A stretch of DNA of 64,000 nt, taken from contig DAHUZK010000058.1 of assembly GCA_027306605.1 (NCBI GenBank), positions 21,364 to 85,363 on the forward strand, written 5' to 3'. Position 1 is the stretch's first letter, and each line of letters begins with the position of its first letter. Source of the DNA: Acidimicrobiaceae bacterium (GTDB taxonomy: Bacteria > Actinomycetota > Acidimicrobiia > Acidimicrobiales > RAAP-2). The notes under the pieces were generated by a model that did not search any database, was not told where the DNA came from, and saw only the letters and a list, made by a program, of their open reading frames with translations. A program made the position numbers and the translations under genes. This document shows positions 34,178-43,767 of the stretch, in pieces.

Positions 34178-36667
34178 GTGAAGGTGATGGGGCAGCTGCA
34201 GAGCCCTTCCGGCTCCACCGTCCGTTCCGGCGATACCTTCGGAACCGGGGAAGGTGCCGCTCCGGTCCCGACCGAGGGTGGCCACGCGTCGTGGGGCAGA
34301 CGCCTGCGCTCGCTCGTGCTCGGACCACACGGGGGCGGGACGACCCGGCGACGCGCCTCGGATGCCGTGCGCCTGGCGACCGCCGTCGTGCTCGTGGTCG
34401 TCGCGGTGCCACTGGTCCAGGCGAACACCTCGGTCGAGCTGCACGTGACGGACCTGCTGACCCCCCCACCCGCCGGTGTCCGCTGGCTGGTGACCGCATT
34501 GTGGTTTCTCGGGTCGTTGGGGATCACCGTCGCGCTGGTCCTGGTCGGGCTGCTCGTACCCCGGCTCAACGCGTTTCGCCAGATGGCGCTGGCCGCCGTG
34601 GCCACCGTGGCGGTCTGCCTCCTGCTCTACTGGCTGCTCGGCACCGACGGCGGGCGCCCCTCGGTGCCGACGCACGCCGGCTTCGACCAGCACTTCCCCG
34701 TGCTCCAGTTGGCCGTGGCCACCGCGGTGGCCCTGGCGGGACTGCCCTATCTGAGTCGGCCCGTCCATCGCCTGGTCGTCCTCTCCGTGACGGTTGCGGC
34801 CCTGTGCGCGGTCGTCGGCGGGTACGGCCTTCCCCTCGGGGTGCTCGCCGCCATCGTGGTCGGCTGGGGCGCCGCCGCGGCCTGCCACCTCGCCCTCGGC
34901 GCGCCGAATGGCCTGCCGTCGGCCGCCGAGGTGACCGACGCCGTGCGTGACCTCGGTGTGGACGTGCGCCACCTGGCCTCCACGCCACGGCAGGAGTGGG
35001 GGGTGGCTGCCTTCGCCGGCCGTGATCCCGAGGGGAGTCCCTTGGAACTGGCGGTCTACGGCCGAGATGCTGCGGACGCCCAGTGGCTGAGCAAGATCTG
35101 GCGTTTCTGCATCTACCGCGACTCGGGTCCGACCCTGGTGATCAACCGGCTCCAACAGGTCGAGCACGAGGCCTACCTGACCTTCTTGGCCGGTCACGCC
35201 GGCGTGCGCGTCCCGGAGGTCGTCGCCGCCGGGCGCTGTGGTCCGAGCCGTGATGCCGCCCTGGTCACGCGGTTGCCGAGCGGGGCGCGGCGGTTGGCGT
35301 CGTCCCCAGCGGACTCCGTCGGCGACGACGTGCTCGACGACTTCCTGCGCGCCGTCCTGGCTCTGCGCGGGGCCAGGATCGCCCACGGCGCGCTCAGCCC
35401 CGAGACGGTCGTGCTGAGCGAGGAGGGGGCACTGCTGCGCGACTTCCGGCGCGCCTCGTCGTCCGCCCCCCTCGCCCGCACCGAGCGCGACACCGCCGCC
35501 GCCGTGGCGGCCATCGCTGCGGTGGCGGGTGTCGAACGCGCCGTCGCGGCGACCTGTCGTGTCCTCGACACGGAGACGATCCGCGTCGTCCTCACCAACC
35601 TGCAACGCTCTGCCCTGGATGCCGAGACGGAGCGGGCGCTCCGCGGCGAGAAGGGATCCCTGCGCACCTTGCGCGAATCCCTTGCCGCTGCGGCCGGCGT
35701 GCCGGTGCCCAAGCTCGTCGAGGCGAAGCGCATCAGCTGGCCCAACCTGTTGATGGTCGCCGGCACCCTCGTGGGCATCTGGCTGATCATCGGTGTGCTG
35801 AGCGACGCCGAAGGCTCGCTGGCCGTCATCCGGGACGCCGCGTGGACCTGGGTGGCCGCCGCCTTCGTGTTGGGGCAGCTGCCGGTCGTCACAGGGGCGT
35901 GGGCCCTGACCGGGGCCGTCGTCGGACCGATTCCCTTCGGTCGCTGCGTGGCCCTCGAGACGTCGAACATGTTCACTTCGTTCGTCGGCGGCGACGCCGC
36001 CGTCTTCGGGGTGCGGGTCCGCTTCTTCCAGCGCCAGGGCCTCGACGTCCCGCAGGCCATCAGCTCGGGAGCCATCGCCGGCACCGCCAGCTGGGTCGTC
36101 AAGGGCCTGCTGTTCGTCGTCTGTATCCCGTTCGCCGCCGGCGACTTCCACCGGCCGACGAACCCCGGGCAGTACGAGGGCGTCATCTGGCTCGTCATCG
36201 CCGTCGTCCTCGCTGTCGCCATCGCTCTGGCCGTCGCCACGCTCGTGCCGAAGATCCGGAGGCTGGCCGCCGAGAAGGCCCGGCCACATCTGGTCACGAT
36301 CTGGAAGGACGTCAAGGCGATCGCGGTCGAGCCGCGCAAGGTCGTCTACGTACTCGCCGGGAGTGCCGGCAGCCAGATCCTGATCGCCCTCTGCCTCGGA
36401 GCCTCGCTGCACTCGGTCGGCGCCCATGCCGGTTTCGCCACCCTCGTCGTCGTGCTGACCCTGGCTGCGATGATCGGCGGCGCCACGCCCGTGCCGGGTG
36501 GCGCCGGCGTGATCGAAGTCGGCCTGATCGCCGGGCTGACCGGTGCCGGCATCCCCCAGGACCAGGCGGTGGCCGCCGTCTTCATCGAGCGATTCTGCAC
36601 GGCGTACCTGCCACCGATCTGGGGCTGGGCGGCGCTGGTGTACATGCGCCACAGCGATTATGTGTGA
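34178..36667 (+). CDS. Flippase-like (LPG synthase TM/UPF0104) protein with central pseudokinase domain
   Basis: 829 residues in three parts: N-terminal membrane region (about 65-250), a cytosolic kinase-like domain (about 265-500), and a C-terminal lysylphosphatidylglycerol-synthetase-type transmembrane domain (about 525-820) with ETSNMFTSFVGGD and GGATPVPGGAGVIE. In the kinase-like part the catalytic loop reads HGALSPETVV (His403; Asp replaced by Ala) and the metal loop is LRDFRR (Asp422) instead of DFG, so phosphotransfer is unlikely. Probably moves a lipid-linked or glycolipid substrate. GTG 34178; ATG 34187 is an alternative. It follows the DinB gene by 6 bp and precedes an MFS pump. Confidence 0.83.
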   Translation: MKVMGQLQSPSGSTVRSGDTFGTGEGAAPVPTEGGHASWGRRLRSLVLGPHGGGTTRRRASDAVRLATAVVLVVVAVPLVQANTSVELHVTDLLTPPPAGVRWLVTALWFLGSLGITVALVLVGLLVPRLNAFRQMALAAVATVAVCLLLYWLLGTDGGRPSVPTHAGFDQHFPVLQLAVATAVALAGLPYLSRPVHRLVVLSVTVAALCAVVGGYGLPLGVLAAIVVGWGAAAACHLALGAPNGLPSAAEVTDAVRDLGVDVRHLASTPRQEWGVAAFAGRDPEGSPLELAVYGRDAADAQWLSKIWRFCIYRDSGPTLVINRLQQVEHEAYLTFLAGHAGVRVPEVVAAGRCGPSRDAALVTRLPSGARRLASSPADSVGDDVLDDFLRAVLALRGARIAHGALSPETVVLSEEGALLRDFRRASSSAPLARTERDTAAAVAAIAAVAGVERAVAATCRVLDTETIRVVLTNLQRSALDAETERALRGEKGSLRTLRESLAAAAGVPVPKLVEAKRISWPNLLMVAGTLVGIWLIIGVLSDAEGSLAVIRDAAWTWVAAAFVLGQLPVVTGAWALTGAVVGPIPFGRCVALETSNMFTSFVGGDAAVFGVRVRFFQRQGLDVPQAISSGAIAGTASWVVKGLLFVVCIPFAAGDFHRPTNPGQYEGVIWLVIAVVLAVAIALAVATLVPKIRRLAAEKARPHLVTIWKDVKAIAVEPRKVVYVLAGSAGSQILIALCLGASLHSVGAHAGFATLVVVLTLAAMIGGATPVPGGAGVIEVGLIAGLTGAGIPQDQAVAAVFIERFCTAYLPPIWGWAALVYMRHSDYV

Positions 36668-36683
36668 TGGAGGATCCCGTGTG

Positions 36684-38216
36684 ATGGAGGACCGGCGGCG
36701 ACAGCGCCTGACACTGGTCGCCATGTGTATCTCGCAGGGGATGATCCTGCTCGACATCACGATCGTCAACATCGCCCTCCCCTCCATTCAGAGGCAGCTG
36801 CACATGAACGCCGGCTCGCTGGAGTGGGTCGTCAGCGCCTACGCCCTGACGTTGGCCACGCTCATCCCGCTCGGGGGCACGCTGGGCGACCGTTACGGCA
36901 GAAAGCGGGTGTTCCTGCTCGGCCTCGTGATCTTCACGGTGGCGTCCGCCGCCTGCGCGCTGTCGTCGGACGCCGGCGCGCTGATCGCGTTCCGGGTCCT
37001 GCAAGGTGTCGGCGGGGCAGTGATGTCGGCCCTGACCCTGTCCATCCTCTCCGAGGCCTACCCGGTGGAGACGCGGGCGGGCGCCATCGGCATCTGGGCC
37101 GCTGTCGCCGGGCTCGGCTTCGGACTGGGACCGGTGATCGGGGGCATCCTCGTCAGCTTCTCGGACTGGTCGAGCGTGTTCTGGGTCAATGTGCCCATCG
37201 GGCTGATCGCCGTCGTCGTGACGCTGGTCGGCGTCGACGAGTCCAAGGACCCTGCAGCGCGCCGTCTCGACGCCGCGGGCATCGTCCTCTCTGCGGCCGG
37301 GCTCTTCGGCGTGACCCTGGGTTTCATCGAGGCGGCGGCGCGTTCCCTCTCGTCACCCGTCGTCTACGGACCGGTCGTCAGCGGCGCCGTCGTCCTGCTC
37401 GGCTTCGTCTGGTGGGAGCACCGTTGTGCGGCCCCCATGGCGCCGCCCGCCCTCCTGCGCGACAGCGCCTTCCGGACCTCGTGTGCCGTCTACTTCCTGG
37501 CATATCTCGCCCTGGCCAGCGTCATGTTCTTCGTCAGCCTCCTGTTCCAAGACGTGAAAGGGTGGTCGGCGCTGCACACCGGCCTCTCGTGGCTCCTGAT
37601 GAACGTCCCCTTCATGGCCATGGCCCAGATCTCGGGGCGGGTACAGCGACGTTTCTCGAGCGGGCCGGTCGTGGTCGCCGGCTGCCTCGTGGCAGCGGTC
37701 GGCGTGTACCTGCTCAGCGTCGTGACCACCGCGACGCCCTTCGCACTCGCCGCGTCCGGCTACGTCCTGCTCGGCGCGGGCTACGGCACTCTGGTGCCGG
37801 GCATCACCAATGTCGCCATGCGGACCGTCCCGACCGGCACCTCCGGCGTGGCCGCGGGGATCCTCAACGCCAGCCGGCAGGTCGGAACCTCGGTCGGGCT
37901 GGGATTCGTCGGGTTCTTGGGCGTGCGGGCGACCAGCAGCGCATGGGCGGCCAACTCCCAACGTCTACCTGCCGGCGACCTGCACACGGCGAGCGGCCTC
38001 ACCCAGAGCGTGAGCAGCGGCGAGGTGGGCCGGGTCACGTCGCAGCTCGGCACCGAGGCAGGGCAGCTGGCGGCGGATTCCTTCCTCCACGGCTACAGCG
38101 TCGCGGTCGTGGTGTGTGCGGTGGCTCTCCTCGTGGCCGCCGCCGCCGCGCTCCGCGGGTTGCGCCGACGTGCCGCGCCCGTGCCCGCCACGGAGATATC
38201 GCCCGCCACGTCCTGA
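36684..38216 (+). CDS. MFS drug:H+ antiporter, DHA2 (14-TM) family
   Basis: 510 residues with about 14 transmembrane helices. GGTLGDRYGRKR (motif A) and GLGFGLGPVIGGIL (motif C). Membrane exporter of unknown substrate. ATG 36684 is preceded by GGAGG about 10 nt upstream and follows the flippase-like gene by 16 bp. The sequence TGTGATGGAGGA occurs twice around the start, so an upstream ATG (36660 frame start) is possible. No regulator adjoins it, unlike the TetR-linked pump at 26199. Confidence 0.92.
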   Translation: MEDRRRQRLTLVAMCISQGMILLDITIVNIALPSIQRQLHMNAGSLEWVVSAYALTLATLIPLGGTLGDRYGRKRVFLLGLVIFTVASAACALSSDAGALIAFRVLQGVGGAVMSALTLSILSEAYPVETRAGAIGIWAAVAGLGFGLGPVIGGILVSFSDWSSVFWVNVPIGLIAVVVTLVGVDESKDPAARRLDAAGIVLSAAGLFGVTLGFIEAAARSLSSPVVYGPVVSGAVVLLGFVWWEHRCAAPMAPPALLRDSAFRTSCAVYFLAYLALASVMFFVSLLFQDVKGWSALHTGLSWLLMNVPFMAMAQISGRVQRRFSSGPVVVAGCLVAAVGVYLLSVVTTATPFALAASGYVLLGAGYGTLVPGITNVAMRTVPTGTSGVAAGILNASRQVGTSVGLGFVGFLGVRATSSAWAANSQRLPAGDLHTASGLTQSVSSGEVGRVTSQLGTEAGQLAADSFLHGYSVAVVVCAVALLVAAAAALRGLRRRAAPVPATEISPATS

Positions 38217-38244
38217 GGCCGGACCGGGCATCCGGAGCCCGGGG

Positions 38245-39051
38245 TCAGCCGGGGCGTCGCAGCGCGACCGCAGCGTCGGGTTCGCGCACCCGGAAGCTGA
38301 AGCTCTCCTCGACGTAGAGTCGCACCGTCCCGGCATCGTGGGCGAGATATCCGATGGAGAGGTCCTGCCCGCAGTCGAGCTCGAAGTCACCGCCACGGAG
38401 GCTGAGCACGATGCCGCACTCGGCGCCAGGCGCCCAGACCAAGGGACCGTCCAGGATCTGCCGGAGGTGGTCGAGGAGAAGGTACCCGCCGTGCTCGGTC
38501 GTCTCCACGATTCCCGTGTAGATCTCGGGGCTGATGGCGAGGCCGTAGGGACCGCCGATGCCGGATCGCCGCAGCAGGTCGGTCGCCTGCGCCACCACCC
38601 GCGGATACTGCTCCATGTCCTCGTCGACCTCCATGGGCGAATGCGACGTGGATTCGGTGATCCCCGGCATCCCGGCCGCGGGAAACCCCTGGAAGACGGC
38701 GACGTTCTCGGCCAGTGCGATCTGGCGCACCGCTTCGTCGAGCTCGGGCAACTCGATGTCGCCGGCACCCCGCTCGGCATCGTCGAGCTCCTCGCGCGAG
38801 ACGCTGAACTCGGCGCGCAACTCGACCAGCGGCAGGACGCGGCGTTGGACGGCGCGGACGCCTTCTGCGGGGCTGGCCACCTCGCCGACCCGCCCCAGGT
38901 CGGTGGCCGAGTAGCTCCAGCCCTGCGGCCCGGACAGATCGACCAGCTTGCGGGCAGCGAGATGTGTCACCAACCGGCTCTTGGCCTCGTTCTCGATCTG
39001 CTCCCACGCACCCGCGGAGATGGGCGCGAGCTCCCGGTACAGATGGTCCAT
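38245..39051 (-). CDS. Family 1 encapsulin shell protein (linocin M18/HK97 fold)
   Basis: 268 residues. MDHLYRELAPISAGAWEQI at the N-terminus and RRVLPLVELRAEFSVSREELDD, with the AENVAVFQGFPAAG segment, are characteristic of HK97-fold encapsulins that assemble 60-subunit-type icosahedral nanocompartments. The ATG overlaps the stop of the upstream ferritin-like gene (TGATG). That neighbour ends in a targeting peptide, so the pair form an iron-storage compartment. It converges on the MFS pump. Confidence 0.96.
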   Translation of the reverse strand: MDHLYRELAPISAGAWEQIENEAKSRLVTHLAARKLVDLSGPQGWSYSATDLGRVGEVASPAEGVRAVQRRVLPLVELRAEFSVSREELDDAERGAGDIELPELDEAVRQIALAENVAVFQGFPAAGMPGITESTSHSPMEVDEDMEQYPRVVAQATDLLRRSGIGGPYGLAISPEIYTGIVETTEHGGYLLLDHLRQILDGPLVWAPGAECGIVLSLRGGDFELDCGQDLSIGYLAHDAGTVRLYVEESFSFRVREPDAAVALRRPG

Positions 39052-39416
39052 CACTCGCTTCCCTTCAGGCTGCCGATCCCCAACGAAGGAGCCGGGGACG
39101 GACCGGACTCGTCGGAGGCGGCTTCCTTCTCGACCTCGGTCACGGGCTCGGACGTGAACAGATAGGTCCGGAGGTGGGCGTCGAGCACCGGATCCCTCCG
39201 GCGGAGCCATTCGAGGGTCATGGAGGCGTGCTCCTTCTCCTCGTCCCGGTTGTGGGCCAGGACGTCAGCCAGGTCCGGGTCCTTCGTCGCCGTGACGCGC
39301 TGGTCGTACCAGTCCACTGCTTCGAGCTCCTCGACGATCGACGTGATCGCCCGATGGCGGTCGATCGTCTCGTCGTCGAGCAGTTCCGCTGGCTCGTGCA
39401 ATCCCTCGCTCGCCAT
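39051..39416 (-). CDS. Encapsulated ferritin-like protein (EncFtn) cargo
   Basis: 121 residues. Two-helix ferritin half with ferroxidase ligands equivalent to Glu30, Glu60 and His63 (VEELEAVDWYDQRV and AHNRDEEKEHA), matching EncFtn of Rhodospirillum. A flexible linker leads to the C-terminal encapsulin-loading motif SLGIGSLKG. As a decamer it oxidises Fe2+, and the mineral is stored in the encapsulin shell. ATG 39416 with GGGAG upstream. Operon order cargo then shell, overlapping by 1 nt. Confidence 0.96.
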   Translation of the reverse strand: MASEGLHEPAELLDDETIDRHRAITSIVEELEAVDWYDQRVTATKDPDLADVLAHNRDEEKEHASMTLEWLRRRDPVLDAHLRTYLFTSEPVTEVEKEAASDESGPSPAPSLGIGSLKGSE

Positions 39417-39571
39417 GGGTGGCTCTCCCGTTCTGCGATCGTGCTTCTCTGGGTCGAGGTGACACTACCCGTGACCCCTCGATACCCGCACCGCCGGGGC
39501 CCAATCGGTCTCCCTGGAGGTGGCGACGTTTGCCGGCCGGTGCGGGGTCGAAGGCCTCGACCGGTCGCCCG

Positions 39572-40405
39572 CTACCCGACCGCGATGAGAGCCAGCCCGG
39601 CCAATGCGACGAGGAGCCCCAGCAACTGGATCCGTGAGACGCGCTCGTGCAGGTACCACCAGGCATGGCCGGTCGTGAACGCCGGCGCCAACGACGCCAC
39701 CGGTGCGATCACCGCGGTCAGGTTGGACTTCAGCGTCACGAGCAAGATCATGGAGGCGCCGACGTCGAACACGCCGGCCGCCCCGGCTTGACCCTTGGGC
39801 ACGTCGGCCAGTGTCGGGATGCCCCGTCGCAGGAGCAGCACGATCCAGACCGCGGCGCAGGCCGCGGCGCGCGCCCCGAGCACCGGCCACATCTCTCCGT
39901 GGTGGCTGGCTGCGGCGAACAGGATGAGCGAGACACCGAAGCCGACGCCGGCGGCGGCGGCCAGCAGCAATGCCTGCCCGAACAGCGGACCGCTGCGCTC
40001 GTCGGGCTCGCTCGAGAGCAGGGCGCCGGCGACGACCGCCAACACGATCCCGCTGATCTCGAAGGCGCTGAGCGGCTCGCCACGTACGACGCCCCAGACG
40101 ACCGGCAGCACCGCGCCCACCACCGCCGCCACCGGCGCCACCCGGCCCATCTGCCCGATGGCCAGACCGCGATAGAGGCAACCGATCGCCGTGACGTTCA
40201 GCAGGCCGGCCGCGACACCGAACTCGACGTCGTGGGCGTGGACGGTCCCGCCCAGGCCGAGCGCGACCGCGAGCGCGACGACCAGCGCGGATACCTGGGC
40301 CATGGAGAGGACGGCCAGGGTCCGCGCCCGGCGCGAGGCCAATCCGCCGAGAAAGTCACCGCTGCCGAAGCACGCCGCGACGACCAGTCCGAGGACGACT
40401 CCCAA
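39572..40405 (-). CDS. EamA/DMT family transporter (10 TM)
   Basis: 277 residues, about ten hydrophobic helices in two EamA repeats (GGLASRRARTLAVLSMAQ and FDVGASMILLVTLKSNLT; the second ends WWYLHERVSRIQLLGLLVAL). Exporter or importer of small metabolites or amino acids. No ATG/GTG fits the start; TTG at 40405 is used. It begins 18 bp after the acyl-CoA ligase stop and may be in its operon. Confidence 0.85.
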   Translation of the reverse strand: MGVVLGLVVAACFGSGDFLGGLASRRARTLAVLSMAQVSALVVALAVALGLGGTVHAHDVEFGVAAGLLNVTAIGCLYRGLAIGQMGRVAPVAAVVGAVLPVVWGVVRGEPLSAFEISGIVLAVVAGALLSSEPDERSGPLFGQALLLAAAAGVGFGVSLILFAAASHHGEMWPVLGARAAACAAVWIVLLLRRGIPTLADVPKGQAGAAGVFDVGASMILLVTLKSNLTAVIAPVASLAPAFTTGHAWWYLHERVSRIQLLGLLVALAGLALIAVG

Positions 40406-40423
40406 GGTTCTCGGCTCGGTCGG

Positions 40424-42283
40424 CTAGAGGTCCCAGGCCGCCGAGCGCCCGTTCGTCTCGAAGGCCGAGCGCAGAGCGGCCTCCGCGTCCTCGGAGAAGG
40501 GACGGAACGTCGGCTCGCCTCGCGGCCGCCAGAAGACCGGGTCATCTCCGACGCGGTCGGAGCGGAATTTCTCGTGCTTGAGCGTCCGCGTGAGCACCTT
40601 GTTCGTCGGCGTGGTCGGGAGGCGGGCGGCGAGCCGGAGGAAACGCGGCTGCCATTTCGGGCCGAGGTCGCCCTGGGCGTCGAGCCAGGACGTGAAACCG
40701 CTCGGATCGAACGTGACACCGGCGCGGAGGAGGATCGCCACCATCACCTGGTCGCCCGAGTCCGCGTCCGGGACGCCGTAGACGGCCGCGAGCAGGACGT
40801 CAGGGTGGCGGCTGATGATGGTCTCGATGGGCGCCGCCGGGAAGTTCTCCCCGTCGACGCGCAACCAGTCCGACGTCCGCCCGGCGAAGAAGACCCATCC
40901 GTCGTCGTCGACGTAGCCGAGGTCGCCGCTCCAGTACCAGCCGTTGCGCGTGGTCGCCCGCATGGCTTCGTCGTTGCGGTAGTAGCCCTCGAAGGGCCCC
41001 ACCCCGAGCGTGTTGACGATCTCGCCCACGCACCGCTCCGCGTTGACGAGGCCTCCGTCGGGACCGAACACCGCCCGTGGGGCCTCGTTGCCCTCCTCGT
41101 CGACCACCATGATGCCCTGGCGGAGCCTTCCGATCGACCCGCTGGGCCGGTTGCCGGTCCGGTCGAGGGCGATGGCGCCCTCGGTCGACCCGAAGACATC
41201 GATGATCCGCATGCCGAAGCGCGCCGCGGCCTCTGCGACGACGCGTGGCGAGCCCTCGTTCCCGAAGGCGACACGCACGGTGTTGTCGGCGTCATCGGGC
41301 CGGGGCGGGGTCGCCAGCAGATAGGTCAGGAGCTTGCCCGTGTAGTTGAACCAGGTGACGCCGTAGCGGCGAATATCGTTCAAGAACTGCGACGCGCTGA
41401 ACCGTCGGGCCAGGGAGAGTGACGCCCCGGCCACCAGGGCCGCGGCCAGTCCCGACATCAGCGAGTTCGTGTGGAACAACGGCATGGCGGCGTAGCCGAC
41501 GTCGTCGGGGCCGAGCTCGAGCATCGTCGCCATCCGGTTGCCCGTCGTCAGCAGGCGTCGCTGCGTGCAGCGCACCGCTTTGGGCGCAGCCGAGGTCCCC
41601 GAGGTGAACAGCAGTGCCCAGAGGAGGTCCACGTCCGCCACACCGTCACGGGCGGCGGGCGCGGCCGCGCCCACGGCGCCGCCCACGGCGCCGCCCCCGG
41701 CGCCGGCGCCGGCGAGGGCATCTTCGAGGGATTCGCCGTCGAAGGGCGGGTCGTTCTCGTCGGCGAAGCGGCCGGAGACCAGCACGCCTCCGGGCAGCTC
41801 CGCGAAGGGCAGTGCCGCCTCGAGCTGCGACTGATACCGCGGCTCGGTCACGACGAGCTGCAGGTCGGTGTGCGCGATGTCGAGACCCAGGTGCTCGCCC
41901 AGCCGCGTGGAGTTCAGACCCGCTACGGCGACGCCGGACAGCCCCGCACCGCAGAGTGCGAAGACGTAGTCCGGCGTGTTGTCGAGGAGGAGGCCGATGT
42001 GGGGAGGTCGCGCCGGGTCCAGCCTCGACCGGTAGAGCGCGGCGAACCGTTCCGCCTCCGCATGGAGGTCAGCATGCGTCCAGATCCGGTCACCGAAGCG
42101 CAAGGCCGGCCGGTCGCCGAACACGTCGACGTTCCGCCGCAGGAGCCCGGCCACGTCCGGAGCCGGCAGAGGAACCTCCGCCAACGGCGGGGCGAGCGGT
42201 GCGGGCGAGGTCAGTGGTGCGGGCGGGGTCAGTGGTGCGGGCGGGGCGCTGCCCGTCCCCTCCCGCTCGCCGCGACTGGTCAC
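40424..42283 (-). CDS. AMP-dependent acyl-CoA synthetase with Pro/Ala-rich N-terminal extension
   Basis: 619 residues. ANL ligase with FTSGTSAAPKAV P-loop, FGSTEGAIALD, SGDLGYVDDDGWVFFAGR hinge and NKVLTRTLKHEK catalytic Lys. An N-terminal proline/alanine stretch (residues 10-35) is encoded by an 18-bp tandem repeat (42198-42248), and a glycine/alanine insert near residue 195 by a GC repeat (41648-41715). GTG 42283 has GAGGTGA upstream; the frame opens at 42790. Likely activates a long-chain or aromatic acid. Divergent from the Rieske oxygenase gene. Confidence 0.9.
   Translation of the reverse strand: MTSRGEREGTGSAPPAPLTPPAPLTSPAPLAPPLAEVPLPAPDVAGLLRRNVDVFGDRPALRFGDRIWTHADLHAEAERFAALYRSRLDPARPPHIGLLLDNTPDYVFALCGAGLSGVAVAGLNSTRLGEHLGLDIAHTDLQLVVTEPRYQSQLEAALPFAELPGGVLVSGRFADENDPPFDGESLEDALAGAGAGGGAVGGAVGAAAPAARDGVADVDLLWALLFTSGTSAAPKAVRCTQRRLLTTGNRMATMLELGPDDVGYAAMPLFHTNSLMSGLAAALVAGASLSLARRFSASQFLNDIRRYGVTWFNYTGKLLTYLLATPPRPDDADNTVRVAFGNEGSPRVVAEAAARFGMRIIDVFGSTEGAIALDRTGNRPSGSIGRLRQGIMVVDEEGNEAPRAVFGPDGGLVNAERCVGEIVNTLGVGPFEGYYRNDEAMRATTRNGWYWSGDLGYVDDDGWVFFAGRTSDWLRVDGENFPAAPIETIISRHPDVLLAAVYGVPDADSGDQVMVAILLRAGVTFDPSGFTSWLDAQGDLGPKWQPRFLRLAARLPTTPTNKVLTRTLKHEKFRSDRVGDDPVFWRPRGEPTFRPFSEDAEAALRSAFETNGRSAAWDL
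42198..42248. repeat. 18-bp tandem repeat in N-terminal region of acyl-CoA ligase
   Basis: Units GGTGCGGGCGGGGTCAGT at 42198-42215 (one mismatch), 42216-42233 and a partial third. In-frame, they encode a Pro-Ala-Pro-Leu-Thr-type repeat. The length could vary without frame loss. Confidence 0.8.
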
Positions 42284-42417
42284 GTCCGTCTCACCTCGGC
42301 CCCCCGGCTCGCATCGCCACGACACCCTAGCGACGGTCGGCGTCGGCGTCGTCCTACCATGGCGGCAACGGCCGCCGGCGGGGCACAGGTCGGAGGACGA
42401 CGGAGGAGAACGGCACC

Positions 42418-43719
42418 ATGGACCTCGAGCGCGTGCTGATCGGAGCGGACGACACGGTGCCGCGCGCCCGCTACACCAGTGCCGAGTTCGCCGCCCTCGA
42501 GTTCGAGCGCCTGTGGTCACGGGTGTGGCAGGTGGCCTGCCGTGAAGAGGAGGTCGCAGAGGTCGGTGCGTACTGCGAGTACCTGATCGGCGACCAGTCC
42601 ATACTGGTCGTGCGCTCCACACCCGACACGATCCGGGCCTTCCACAACACGTGCCTGCACCGTGGCACACGTCTGGCCGAAGGCTCTGGCCTGCTGCCGG
42701 AGGGCTGCATCCGCTGTCGTTATCACGCATGGCGGTACGACCTCGATGGCGGGCTCCTCGAGGTGGTCGACGCCGACGAGTTCGATCCAATCCCGGAGGG
42801 CACCGGCCTGAGGGCGGTCCGCACCGAGCGCTGGGGTGGCTTCGTCTGGATCACGCTCGATCCGGAGGCTCGCGGCTTGGGTGAGTACCTCGACCCGCTG
42901 CCGTCGCTGCTCGCGCCGTACCACCTCGATCGGCTGGAGCTTCGCACCTACCTGTCGACCGTCCTTCCGGCCAATTGGAAGGTGGCTGTCGACGCCTTCA
43001 ACGAGGGCTATCACGTCCAGGGAACCCATCCGCAGCTGCTCCCCTGGACCGACGACGTCAGCCTCGAGTACGAGCCCCTCGGCATCCATGCCCACTACGG
43101 GCGGCTGCCGAACGCGCGCCGGCAGCTGCGTCCGAGCCCGCGCCTCGGTCTCGTGCCGGGTGAGTACGACGAAGGCGAGATCCTCGAGAACTTCATCCGG
43201 GGGCTGGGCGGGCTCTTCTACAAGGACGAACGCGCCCTGGTCGAGGAGATCCGAGCCTCGTCGCTCGATGGTGAGACGATGCTCAGTCGCTATCAGAAGG
43301 GCCGGCGCGCCCTCTTGGACGCACGTGGCGTCGCCGTGGACGACTTCGCCGACGACCAGCTCACGAGCGCGGACGACGTCTACTTCTTTCCGAACATGGT
43401 CGGACCGATCTATCCGGGTATCGCCATCGTCTTCCGGGTGCGCCCGAACGGACTCGATCCCGACACCTGCATCAAGGACACCTGGTTTCTCCAGTGGCCG
43501 AAAGTGGGTGCACCCCGAACACGAGCCGAGCGCCGATTCTTCCCGGACTGGACGGAACGAGACTGGGGGGAGATCACCAACCAGGACTACGCCAACATGG
43601 CGCACGTGCAGATCGGGATGAAGTCGCGGGGTGGCCCGGCCCTGCGACTGAACCGCCGGCAAGAGGCCAACATCTTGCACATGCACCGCACGATCGACCG
43701 ATACCTGACCGCGCCGTGA
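42418..43719 (+). CDS. Aromatic ring-hydroxylating oxygenase alpha subunit (Rieske non-heme iron)
   Basis: 433 residues. Rieske [2Fe-2S] ligands Cys79-x-His81 and Cys100-x-x-His103, and the mononuclear iron region NWKVAVDAFNEGYHVQGTHP (two His, with a later Asp). Catalyses oxygenation of an aromatic or related substrate with electrons from a partner reductase; none and no beta subunit are in the window, consistent with a one- or two-component Rieske monooxygenase. ATG start with GGAGGA upstream. It converges on an SDR. Confidence 0.92.
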   Translation: MDLERVLIGADDTVPRARYTSAEFAALEFERLWSRVWQVACREEEVAEVGAYCEYLIGDQSILVVRSTPDTIRAFHNTCLHRGTRLAEGSGLLPEGCIRCRYHAWRYDLDGGLLEVVDADEFDPIPEGTGLRAVRTERWGGFVWITLDPEARGLGEYLDPLPSLLAPYHLDRLELRTYLSTVLPANWKVAVDAFNEGYHVQGTHPQLLPWTDDVSLEYEPLGIHAHYGRLPNARRQLRPSPRLGLVPGEYDEGEILENFIRGLGGLFYKDERALVEEIRASSLDGETMLSRYQKGRRALLDARGVAVDDFADDQLTSADDVYFFPNMVGPIYPGIAIVFRVRPNGLDPDTCIKDTWFLQWPKVGAPRTRAERRFFPDWTERDWGEITNQDYANMAHVQIGMKSRGGPALRLNRRQEANILHMHRTIDRYLTAP

Positions 43720-43767
43720 ACACGGGCGTGTCTCGGCGGAGGGGACGAAGCACCGAGGGATGGACGG

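Noticed and set aside
33614..36787. Very long minus-strand open frame (part of a 1311-codon frame) opposite the flippase-like gene
   Set aside because: Composition is Gly/Asp/Arg-rich low complexity without motifs; it is the antisense shadow of a GC-rich gene. Only the 32852-33610 part is real.
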